Shown here piece by piece: positions 56,650-63,196 of a stretch of 63,196 bases of DNA. Origin of the DNA: Deltaproteobacteria bacterium (GTDB lineage Bacteria; Desulfobacterota; Desulfobaccia; Desulfobaccales; 0-14-0-80-60-11); NCBI GenBank assembly GCA_021813445.1, contig JAKAKP010000110.1, forward strand, positions 1-63,196, in the 5' to 3' direction. The translations under genes were made by a program, and so were the position numbers. The notes beneath the pieces were generated by a model, which was given only the letters and a program-made list of their open reading frames with translations, searched no databases and was not told where the DNA came from. The number at the start of each line of letters is the position of its first letter. Within the stretch, counting starts at the first letter, position 1.

Positions 56650-58809
56650 GTGAAGGGCAGAAAAAGACGGCGGCCGCCCCGGCGTCCCCCCGGAGACCAA
56701 CAGATTATCATCGCCTTTCAAAAGGCGGCCCGGCCTTTGTTGCCGGCGGAGTTGCACCAGCTCCTGAATCTGACTCCCACCCAGACCGGTGCGGTCGACC
56801 AAAAGGTGGAGCAACTGGTGGCCCGGGGGGACCTGGTTTCCCTGAAAGGCGGGCGCTACGGCCTGGCGGAGAAAATGAACCTGGTGGTGGGGGACATCTC
56901 CGTCCACCCCGATGGCTACGGTTTTGTCACTCCGGAGGGCGGTGGCCAGGATATTTATCTCACCGGGGTGAACCTGAAGGAGGCTTGGCACGGAGACCGG
57001 GTGGTGGTGCGCATCGAAGGCCGCCGGGGCCGCCGCCGGGAAGGCCGGGTGATCCGCATCCTGGAACGCCGGGTGCATGAGGTTATCGGCCTGCTCTGCC
57101 GGAGCGCCGAGACTTATTATCTGCAGCCCGAAGAAGAGCGGTTCCTCTTTAATCTGATCATCAATCCGGAAAGCCTGGCCGGGGCCCAGCCCGGGGACAT
57201 GGTCCGGGCCCGGGTCAGCAATTATCCAACTGCGCACCTCAATCCCCAGGGGGAGATCATCGAGACCCTGGGCGCGGTGGAAGACGCCGCGGTCCAGACC
57301 CGGCTGGTGATCCTGAAATACGGCCTGCCGGACGAGTTTCCCCCGGAAGTCCTGGCCGAGGCCCGGGCCGTTTCCCAGGAGTTAGACCCGAAAACCCTGG
57401 CCTCCCGCCTGGACCTGCGGCAACTGCCTTGGGTGACCATCGACGGGGAGAGCGCCCGGGACTTTGACGACGGCGTCTGCGTGGTGAAGAAGCCGGGGGG
57501 GCATTTCACCCTGTACGTGGCCATTGCCGACGTTAGCCACTATGTAACCCCGGGCTCCCTGATGGACCAGGAAGCCCGGATGCGGGGCACCAGTATCTAC
57601 TTCCCCCAGCGGGCGGTGCATATGCTGCCGGAGCGTTTGTCCACCGACATCTGCAGCCTCCGGCCCGATACCGACCGCCTGGCGGTGGCGGTCATTTTGG
57701 AGTACGACCGCCTGGGGCGCCTGAAGAAATACCGCTTTGCCCGGGCCGTGGTCCGCAACCAGGCCCGCCTCACCTACCGCCTGGTGCAGCGGCTGCTCAC
57801 CGGGAAAGACCGGGACCTGCGCCACAACTACCGGCCTTTCTTGAAAATGCTCAACTGGATGGCGGAGCTCTGCCTGCTGCTCCGGGAACGCCGGGGGGAG
57901 CGGGGCAGCCTCTTGATGAGCATTCCGGAGGCGGAGGTGGTTCTGGATGAGAAGGGCTGGCCCACGGACGTGCGCCGGGTGGACCAACTGGCGGCCCACC
58001 AGATCATTGAGGAGTTCATGATCGCGGCCAACGAAGCCGTGGCCACCTACCTGGGAGAGCCCTCCCTTTTCCGGGTGCATGAACGGCCCGACCCCGCCAA
58101 GATGGCCGCGTTCCGGGCCTTTTTAAAGAGCCTGGATTTTTCCCTGTCCAAGGAGGCGGGGCGGGACCCCCGGGTGCTCCGGGAATTTCTGGAGGAGGTA
58201 AAACAGACCCCCCTGGCCCCCATGGTGCAGTTGATGCTGCTCCGCTCCCTGAAACAGGCCCGCTATGCCGGGGAGAACCTGGGTCACTACGGCCTGGCTA
58301 CCGAGTGGTATACCCACTTCACTTCGCCCATCCGCCGCTACCCGGACCTGCAGGTGCACCGGCTGCTGCTCGCCCGCCTGGCCGGGAAAAAGAAGCCCCC
58401 TTTCTCCCTGAAACCCGAGGACCTGGAGGCCCAGGCCACCCACCTGTCCAAGCGGGAGCGCCTGGGGATCGAGGCCGAGCGGGAGATGCTGTCCCGCATG
58501 CAGGTGCGCTGCCTGGCCCACCGGGTGGGAGAGACCTTTACCGGGCGCATCACCGGGGTCAACGCCTTCGGGTTTTTCGTCTCCCTGGAGGAACTCTATG
58601 CCGAAGGCCTGGTGCGCCTGGTGGACCTGCCCGATGATTATTACCGCTACCAGGAGGCCCAACAGCGCCTGGTGGGCCGCCGCACCCGCCGCTCCTTCCG
58701 CCTGGGGGATGAAGTGGCAGTCAGAGTCGCCCATGTGGACCTGAAACGGCGGCACGTCAACCTGGTATTGGCCGAACCGGATCGGGACGAGGGAAGTTCT
58801 GAAGATTAA
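56650..58809 (+). CDS. rnr: Ribonuclease R
   Basis: 719 residues from a GTG (GAGGG upstream). A winged-helix N-terminus, a cold-shock domain (GDISVHPDGYGFVTPEG), the RNB catalytic core with IDGESARDFDDGVCV (the Asp that bind Mg2+) and ICSLRPDTDRLAVAV, then YTHFTSPIRRYPDLQVHR, and a C-terminal S1 domain (GRITGVNAFGFFVSL). It degrades structured RNA from the 3' end. The long basic tail seen in E. coli RNase R is absent; the end is acidic (DRDEGSSED). Confidence 0.95.
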   Translation: MKGRKRRRPPRRPPGDQQIIIAFQKAARPLLPAELHQLLNLTPTQTGAVDQKVEQLVARGDLVSLKGGRYGLAEKMNLVVGDISVHPDGYGFVTPEGGGQDIYLTGVNLKEAWHGDRVVVRIEGRRGRRREGRVIRILERRVHEVIGLLCRSAETYYLQPEEERFLFNLIINPESLAGAQPGDMVRARVSNYPTAHLNPQGEIIETLGAVEDAAVQTRLVILKYGLPDEFPPEVLAEARAVSQELDPKTLASRLDLRQLPWVTIDGESARDFDDGVCVVKKPGGHFTLYVAIADVSHYVTPGSLMDQEARMRGTSIYFPQRAVHMLPERLSTDICSLRPDTDRLAVAVILEYDRLGRLKKYRFARAVVRNQARLTYRLVQRLLTGKDRDLRHNYRPFLKMLNWMAELCLLLRERRGERGSLLMSIPEAEVVLDEKGWPTDVRRVDQLAAHQIIEEFMIAANEAVATYLGEPSLFRVHERPDPAKMAAFRAFLKSLDFSLSKEAGRDPRVLREFLEEVKQTPLAPMVQLMLLRSLKQARYAGENLGHYGLATEWYTHFTSPIRRYPDLQVHRLLLARLAGKKKPPFSLKPEDLEAQATHLSKRERLGIEAEREMLSRMQVRCLAHRVGETFTGRITGVNAFGFFVSLEELYAEGLVRLVDLPDDYYRYQEAQQRLVGRRTRRSFRLGDEVAVRVAHVDLKRRHVNLVLAEPDRDEGSSED

Positions 58810-58915
58810 TTTCACCTCTATAACCAGAAAAAGTTCAAGTTATTAGAAAAAGCCTAAACTTTATAAAATAGTTGCTCGAAAGAGTATTAAGGGATTAACA
58901 TTACCGCTATCCCGG

Positions 58916-58972
58916 CGTGGTTCCCTTTTTATCGGGAGCCGGACATCAGGCGCTGCATCCTGAGGAACCACG
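58916..58972 (+). ncRNA. Candidate structured leader RNA before the HD-GYP genes
   Basis: CGTGGTTCC (58916-58924) pairs perfectly with GGAACCACG (58964-58972), enclosing a second hairpin TCAGG..CCTGA (58946-58950, 58959-58963) and a possible CCC..GGG hairpin at the 5' side, so a three-way junction is possible. It ends 31 bases before the first HD-GYP start, which has no clear ribosome-binding site. It does not match the c-di-GMP-I consensus I know. Confidence 0.4.
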
Positions 58973-59003
58973 GATAAAATAGAGAAATTTCTTTCGGGCA
59001 CCG

Positions 59004-60050
59004 ATGCTTGACATTCTCCAGCAATCACTGGAAGCCAGAGAAATCATCATTATTCCGGGCCGGGAAGAGGCGGAGGGCTATGGGGCTTTGCCCGTCCGGG
59101 ACCTGGCCGCGGGCTGGGAAGTCCCCTTTGATGTTTATTTGAAAGTCAAAAAGAATGGGGCAGAGGAGCCCCTGTTGGTGAAAAGCTGCGCCCGGGGCGA
59201 GGTTTTCCAGGAAGAATGGTATCAAAAATTGCTCCAGCTCGGGATTCCCTGCGTCTATGTCTCCCTGGACGAGATGGATCGGGTCCTACAGTATCTGCAT
59301 CACAATCTGGAAATGGTGTTGGCGGATGACAGCCAGAGCGAAATGGCAAAAAGCCTGCGGGTCTGCGACGCCACCCAGATGTGGATCCTCAACTTTTTTA
59401 CCAGCGAAAAAAGACGCACCGGCGCCCAGGTTGACCTGGCCCTGAAATTCCTGGATTCCTTATTGGAGGTCATCAAGAGCGACCACTACAACATTCTTTA
59501 TTTGATGGAAATCAGGCGGCATAGTTACTTCCTTTATAACCACTGCCTCAATGTCAGTCTCCTGGGAATCGCCTTCACCGGCTTCCTGGGTTGGGAGCGG
59601 GAGGATATCCAGGAATTTGGCTTTGGCGCCTTAATCCATGACCTGGGCCTGATTCACACTCCCCGGCCCATCCTGGAAAAGCAGGGGCCGCTCACCCCTG
59701 AGGAAATGGCTCTGATCAAACGCCATCCCCTCGATGGCTACCGCATGATGCAGGATTTAGTCAATCAGCGCCGGGAGACCTTGCAAATGGTGATGCAGCA
59801 TCATGAGAACGGCGACGGCTCCGGTTACTGTAGCGGTTTAAAGATCAATGCCATTCACCCCTGGGGCCGTCTCCTGCGCATCCTGGACAGCTATGAAGCC
59901 ATGACCGCCAAGAGGCCCTGGCGCCCCCCCATGGAACCCAAAGAGGCCCTTTGGATCCTGCGCAGCGGTTGGGAAAAAAGCAGACTTTTCGATCATAACT
60001 ATTTGACAGCCTTTATCAAATTTTTGGCAGGTTGTGCGGCCACCCAATGA
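59004..60050 (+). CDS. HD-GYP domain protein 1 (GYC variant)
   Basis: 348 residues. The N-terminal half (about 1-150) has VRDLAAGWEVPFDVYLKVKK and VYVSLDEMDRVLQYLHHNL, a domain shared with the next gene and unlike a PAS or receiver. The C-terminal HD-GYP phosphodiesterase core has NHCLNVSLLGIAF, ALIHDLGLIHTPRPILEK, IKRHPLDGYRMM and HHENGDGSGYCSGL, where the GYP triplet is GYC. The HD metal ligands are kept, so c-di-GMP hydrolysis is possible but may be weaker. The next gene overlaps by 4 bp (ATGA). Confidence 0.85.
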   Translation: MLDILQQSLEAREIIIIPGREEAEGYGALPVRDLAAGWEVPFDVYLKVKKNGAEEPLLVKSCARGEVFQEEWYQKLLQLGIPCVYVSLDEMDRVLQYLHHNLEMVLADDSQSEMAKSLRVCDATQMWILNFFTSEKRRTGAQVDLALKFLDSLLEVIKSDHYNILYLMEIRRHSYFLYNHCLNVSLLGIAFTGFLGWEREDIQEFGFGALIHDLGLIHTPRPILEKQGPLTPEEMALIKRHPLDGYRMMQDLVNQRRETLQMVMQHHENGDGSGYCSGLKINAIHPWGRLLRILDSYEAMTAKRPWRPPMEPKEALWILRSGWEKSRLFDHNYLTAFIKFLAGCAATQ

Positions 60051-61084
60051 CTGATATTCTGCAGAGACCACTGGAAGTCAGTGAAATTCCCCTCGCCCCC
60101 CAGATGGGAAGACAAGAGGACTATGAGCCCCTGCCTTTACGGAACTTGACCGTAGGCCAGAAAGTCTCATTTGATGTCTTCCTGAAGATCCTGCACAAGG
60201 GGCAAACGATGCCCCAGTTTGTGAAGTGCTGCGACCGGGGTCAGGTTTTTGAGGATGAGTGGCACCAGAAACTGCGGCGCCTGCGGATTCCCTGGGTCTA
60301 CGTGTCCCAGAAAGACGGAGCCCGGGTGTTGCGCTATCTCCAGCATAAGCTGGAAGAGGCCCTGGCGGACGACACGCTCGACGACTTGGAAAAAGGGGCG
60401 CTGGTTTGTGATACTGCCCATGTCTGGGCCGGCAATTTCTTCACCCACGAAGAAGCCCGCACGCGGGAGCAGGTGCATCTGGGCCGGCAGCTCGTGGATA
60501 ATCTATTTGAAGTGATCGGCAGCGACCAAAGGAATATCCTGCATTTCCTGGGTCTCTCCCGCCACAAGGATATGCGTCTTTTCACCCACTGCCTTAATGT
60601 CTGCTTGCTGGGCATTGCCTTCACCAGTTACCTGCGTTGGAGCCCGGAGAAGGTCCGGGGATTCGGGTTAGGAGCCCTGGTCCACGACATCGGTTTGAAC
60701 CGCACCCCCCGGGCAATCCTGGAGAAAAAGGGGAAGCTCACTGAAGAAGAAATGTGGGAAATCAGGCGCCATCCCCTGGACGGTTTCCGCCAGGTCCAAA
60801 CTTTCATCCATCTGCGCTGGGAGGCCTTACAGATGGTGCTGCAGCATCATGAAAACGGCGACGGCACCGGCTACCCCGCAGGCCTGAAGCTATCGTCCAT
60901 CCACACCTGGGCCCGGATTTTGCGCATCCTGGACAGCTACGACGCCATGACCGCCAAGCGTCCCTGGCGCCCCGCCATGAATCCCACGGAAGCCCTGTGG
61001 ACCATGAGCAGCGATTGGAAAAGAAGCAATCTCTTTGACCTCAATTATCTGAAAGCCTTCATTAAATTCCTGGCTAGCCGGTAG
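60047..61084 (+). CDS. HD-GYP domain protein 2
   Basis: 345 residues from the ATG at 60047 (MTDILQRPLEVSEI), sharing ATGA with the stop of the first copy. It is a tandem duplicate: LRNLTVGQKVSFDVFLKIL and VYVSQKDGARVLRYLQHKL match the first gene, then THCLNVCLLGIAF, ALVHDIGLNRTPRAILEK, IRRHPLDGFRQV and HHENGDGTGYPAGL, with intact GYP. It should hydrolyse c-di-GMP to pGpG/GMP. The two proteins may work as a heterodimer. Confidence 0.88.
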   Translation: MTDILQRPLEVSEIPLAPQMGRQEDYEPLPLRNLTVGQKVSFDVFLKILHKGQTMPQFVKCCDRGQVFEDEWHQKLRRLRIPWVYVSQKDGARVLRYLQHKLEEALADDTLDDLEKGALVCDTAHVWAGNFFTHEEARTREQVHLGRQLVDNLFEVIGSDQRNILHFLGLSRHKDMRLFTHCLNVCLLGIAFTSYLRWSPEKVRGFGLGALVHDIGLNRTPRAILEKKGKLTEEEMWEIRRHPLDGFRQVQTFIHLRWEALQMVLQHHENGDGTGYPAGLKLSSIHTWARILRILDSYDAMTAKRPWRPAMNPTEALWTMSSDWKRSNLFDLNYLKAFIKFLASR

Positions 61085-61151
61085 AAAGACGGTTTTCTGT
61101 TATAGGAAGGGTGCAAACCGATTAGCCGGCAGATGGAACCTTTTCCCTTGC

Positions 61152-61182
61152 AAAAAAAGAAACCGGGGGCAGAGGCCCCCGG
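61152..61182 (-). terminator. Terminator of the BCAM0308-family gene
   Basis: CCGGGGGC and GCCCCCGG (61163-61170, 61175-61182) form an 8-bp stem with a 4-base loop. On the minus strand TTTCTTTTTTT follows at once. It may also serve the HD-GYP genes on the other strand. Confidence 0.8.
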
Positions 61183-61226
61183 AACGCATCTTTTAACCGA
61201 AAACCGAAAACGGAAAACCGTCTTAT

Positions 61227-61751
61227 TTACCGGGACCAATAGACCCGGACAAACCGGTTCGGTTCGGCCCAGCTGAAGTTCAATTCTCCCTTGTAGGCCC
61301 GGTAGACCGCCCGGCCCAGACGTTGGGCCAGCTTTTCCGTGGTAGTCTCCACCACCAACCGGTCTTTGCCTTCCTCAGTCATCTTGATCACCCGGTCCAT
61401 GACGCTGCGGGTCGATACCCGGGCGGCCTCGTTTTTAAGCAGCGTGATAATCTCGGGCTTACGTTCCGCGAAGAAATCGCCGCTTAAAGTTAAATACCCT
61501 TCGGCGTAAGCGTCCTTGATTTTGCGGCAGGTGGGGCAAACCACCTGCCGGACTTTGGCGGTGCCCTCCAACCGTCCGGCCAGCTTCTCGTCGAAAAACC
61601 AGCGCTTGTTCTGGTAGAGGGCGCGGCAACTGGTGCAGATGGAAGCCTCCTGTCCTTCTTCCGGGCGATAGGGGTCCTCCACCCGGCCCACATGTCCGAA
61701 CTTCTTGCCTTTGGCGCCGCTGCTCTTCTTGCTCTCGTCATATCTGCCCAT
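61227..61751 (-). CDS. BCAM0308-family protein (zinc-ribbon)
   Basis: 174 residues from the ATG at 61751 with AAAGGA 9 bases upstream; a longer frame has no start signal. The N-terminus is basic and low-complexity (MGRYDESKKSSGAKGKKFG), then a zinc-ribbon pair (ICTSCRALYQNKRW and VVCPTCRKIKDAY), then a alpha/beta half (TLSGDFFAERKPEIITLL, DRLVVETTTEKLAQRLGRAVYRAYKGELNF). This is the layout I recall for the BCAM0308 family, of unknown function, perhaps RNA-binding. A terminator follows. Confidence 0.78.
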   Translation of the reverse strand: MGRYDESKKSSGAKGKKFGHVGRVEDPYRPEEGQEASICTSCRALYQNKRWFFDEKLAGRLEGTAKVRQVVCPTCRKIKDAYAEGYLTLSGDFFAERKPEIITLLKNEAARVSTRSVMDRVIKMTEEGKDRLVVETTTEKLAQRLGRAVYRAYKGELNFSWAEPNRFVRVYWSR

Positions 61752-62365
61752 GGTCAGTCCTTTCGTGGGAAGGGGATTATCGGCCAGGCGCGGCCGCTGT
61801 TTTCCTTTCTGAGGTAGAAAAAATATTCCATCGGCCAAGGGATTATGTCATAAGATAATCAGCCCCGAGCGGCCGCGCCACCCCCACCGCGGGATATCCC
61901 CGGGCTTGCGCCAAAGGATTTCCCAGCTTTTTTAATAAACGCGGGACAATAAGCGGTTACTGGGCCAGCAGTATCCGGCAGCTATTTTGCACGGGCAGCG
62001 GCAACTTGATAATAAAAAATGCAGCCGCAGCAATTTATCCAGGACCGGTATAAGTTGCAGCCACTTGGAGAAAAAACCCCCTCTCCCCCCATGGGTGGAG
62101 AGGGTAAAAGCTGGAAAATTCCATAAGATGACCATCAATACTGGCTGCTTCTTGGAAATTAAGGACTTTTACTGCATTGCTTTGAGCAAATATCTTGCCG
62201 GACACTAATGCTGCCGGGCCGGAAAAATCGTGGCGATGCTTTTTTTCTTTGGCAGAACCCTGGTAATCAGCGGCACTATGTGCTAATTTGAACTTAGGTC
62301 CTCCAGAAATTAGCTGGCTTGGATCCAAATCCGGTTTGGACCGAGACTGGGAGGGAGGGTAAGTT
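61752..62365. other. Spacer with no supported gene
   Basis: About 610 bases. It contains a CCCCCTCTCCCCCC..GGAGAGGG palindrome (62079-62104), similar to the one after 27774. Frames are open on the minus strand but show no ribosome-binding site. The last 30 bases carry the GGGAGGGAGGG site of the next gene. Confidence 0.6.
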
Positions 62366-62980
62366 ATGCGCCTTCCGAGTGGTCGCCGGGAGGCTTATTT
62401 TTCGGAGTCTCCCCAGGCAATGAAATTCACCGAGGCCTTGGACCTGATGCGGGGTGAACTGGAAGGGCTTCTGGCCCGCCTGACCCCGGCAATGGCCGAG
62501 ATCCTCATCCAGGAAGTAGAGGCCGCGCCCCGCATTTTCGGCTGCGCCACCGGGCGCTCCGGCTTTATCCTCCGGGGCTTTCTCATGCGGCTGATGCACC
62601 TGGGCTTCACCGTTTATATGGTGGGGGAAACCATCACCCCCCGCCTCCAACCCGGAGACCTGCTGATCTCCATGTCCGGTTCGGGTGAGACGGCCCAGCC
62701 CCGGGAAATCCAGCGCCGAGCCAATGATGTGGGGGCCCGCACCCTGGCCCTTACCGCCTGTCCGGACTCCACCATCGGCCGGGAAGCCCAGGTGACCATC
62801 CTCATTCCCGGCACCACCAAACTGACCCTGGCCCACGAACCCAACTCCCTCCAATGCCCCGGCAGCCTCTTTGAGCAGGCCACCTTCCTCTTCCTGGAAG
62901 CCGTGGTCCTCCTCCTGTATCAGCGCCGCCTGGGCCACGACCAGGGAGAAATGCTTTCCCGGCATACGGATTTGGAGTAG
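62366..62980 (+). CDS. hxlB: SIS-domain isomerase (6-phospho-3-hexuloisomerase-like)
   Basis: 204 residues with GGAGGG upstream. A single SIS domain: GCATGRSGFILRGFLMRLMH, VYMVGETITPRLQPGDLLISMSGSGET, TLALTACPDSTIGREAQVTILIPG. This is the pattern of HxlB, which isomerises 3-hexulose 6-phosphate and fructose 6-phosphate in the ribulose monophosphate pathway or its reverse. No hxlA is visible up to the right edge, so the partner would lie beyond it or elsewhere. GmhA-like sugar isomerases are less likely. Confidence 0.8.
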   Translation: MRLPSGRREAYFSESPQAMKFTEALDLMRGELEGLLARLTPAMAEILIQEVEAAPRIFGCATGRSGFILRGFLMRLMHLGFTVYMVGETITPRLQPGDLLISMSGSGETAQPREIQRRANDVGARTLALTACPDSTIGREAQVTILIPGTTKLTLAHEPNSLQCPGSLFEQATFLFLEAVVLLLYQRRLGHDQGEMLSRHTDLE

Positions 62981-62982
62981 TA

Positions 62983-63030
62983 TTTGAGGGGAAGGCCGGG
63001 GGACCACAGGTCCCCCGCCCTCCCCTCAAA
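62983..63030. repeat. Long G/C hairpin after hxlB
   Basis: TTTGAGGGGA..GGGGGACC pairs with GGTCCCCC..TCCCCTCAAA, about 20 bp with a small internal loop and ACA at the tip. It has no T-tract. It may end the hxlB transcript. Confidence 0.6.
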
Positions 63031-63129
63031 CTCCCCTCCCAACCCCCTTTATTGGCGGACGGGGAAGGTCTGGGCCGTTGGCCCCGAATTCCCCGGCCAG
63101 AAAAAAATATAAGGGGTTGGGGGCGGGGG

Positions 63130-63177
63130 TTTGGGGGAGGGGGCAGAGGCTACGAGCCCCTGGCCCCCTCCCCCAAA
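63130..63177. repeat. Second long G/C hairpin at the right edge
   Basis: TTTGGGGGAGGGGGC (63130-63144) and GCCCCCTCCCCCAAA (63163-63177) form a perfect 15-bp stem with an inner GGCT..AGCC. It is similar in build to the hairpin at 62983-63030 and may be the same repeat family. Confidence 0.6.
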
Positions 63178-63196
63178 TCATTAAGGACAATAACAA

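Noticed and set aside
1-63196. CRISPR arrays, tRNA or rRNA genes, prophage, insertion sequences
   Set aside because: None was found by reading. The repeated units are dispersed, not regularly spaced, and no transposase, integrase or Cas-like protein is encoded.

Overview
The window is GC-rich bacterial chromosome with housekeeping genes (dnaE, dnaJ, rnr, hisD, folE2, thiL, rarA, nfi) set among long repeat-filled spacers. The gene families fit a strictly anaerobic, sulfate-reducer-like member of Desulfobacterota (Desulfobacca/Syntrophobacter-type). Indicators are a 2-oxoacid:ferredoxin oxidoreductase, a Usp / DVU0150-like / TauE / lipoprotein cluster as seen in sulfate reducers, a LutB-LutC fusion, HD-GYP proteins and an NtrB/NtrC pair. 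The taxonomic placement is inferred; no rRNA, tRNA, CRISPR array, prophage or transposase gene was seen.

Layout. 1-3.6 kb: start of an oxidoreductase gene, an SGNH hydrolase, and an operon (receiver protein, thiamine-binding protein, dnaJ) with a visible promoter and terminator. 3.7-8.4 kb: secreted 22-residue-repeat protein, rarA, two Tat-type subunits with zinc-ribbon tails, a HAD phosphatase and a 39-residue membrane protein. 8.6-12.2 kb: thiL, a Cys-rich miniprotein, flavin reductase, endonuclease V, an unknown Cys-rich protein. 12.3-26 kb: two paralogous PEP-synthase-like genes, one of them frameshifted, each preceded by a TTTACA-N3-TGTAAA palindrome; between them lie a sigma-54 two-component system and the TauE cluster. 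26-33 kb: small exported proteins, a Kef-type antiporter with a DUF3124 protein, a recombination scar made of dnaE and PEP-gene tails, a cold-shock/RRM cluster with a structured leader, and an AT-rich amidase. 33-41.5 kb: dnaE, an operon of three tiny membrane proteins, CpoB-like and PpiD-like envelope proteins. 41.7-51 kb: LUD fusion / M24 peptidase / CDF operon, PrmA-like methyltransferase, GreA-like / CDF pair, Lon-like protease. 51-63 kb: exported carbonic anhydrase, chagasin-like inhibitor, folE2, hisD, rnr, tandem HD-GYP proteins behind a structured leader, BCAM0308-family protein, and an SIS-domain isomerase.

The most unusual material: (1) TatA/TatB-like proteins ending in one and three zinc ribbons; (2) the PEP-synthase-like paralogs, which keep the ATP-grasp and phospho-His domains but replace the PEP-binding barrel with a C-terminal domain I do not recognise, and which share an upstream palindrome; (3) a GreA homologue whose two catalytic acidic tip residues are Arg and Lys; (4) a receiver domain with Glu at the phospho-acceptor position; (5) several micro-genes with UUG starts that automatic calling would miss; (6) at least nine families of dispersed intergenic repeats, one about 85 bp with a conserved core, some of which supply the last codons of genes.
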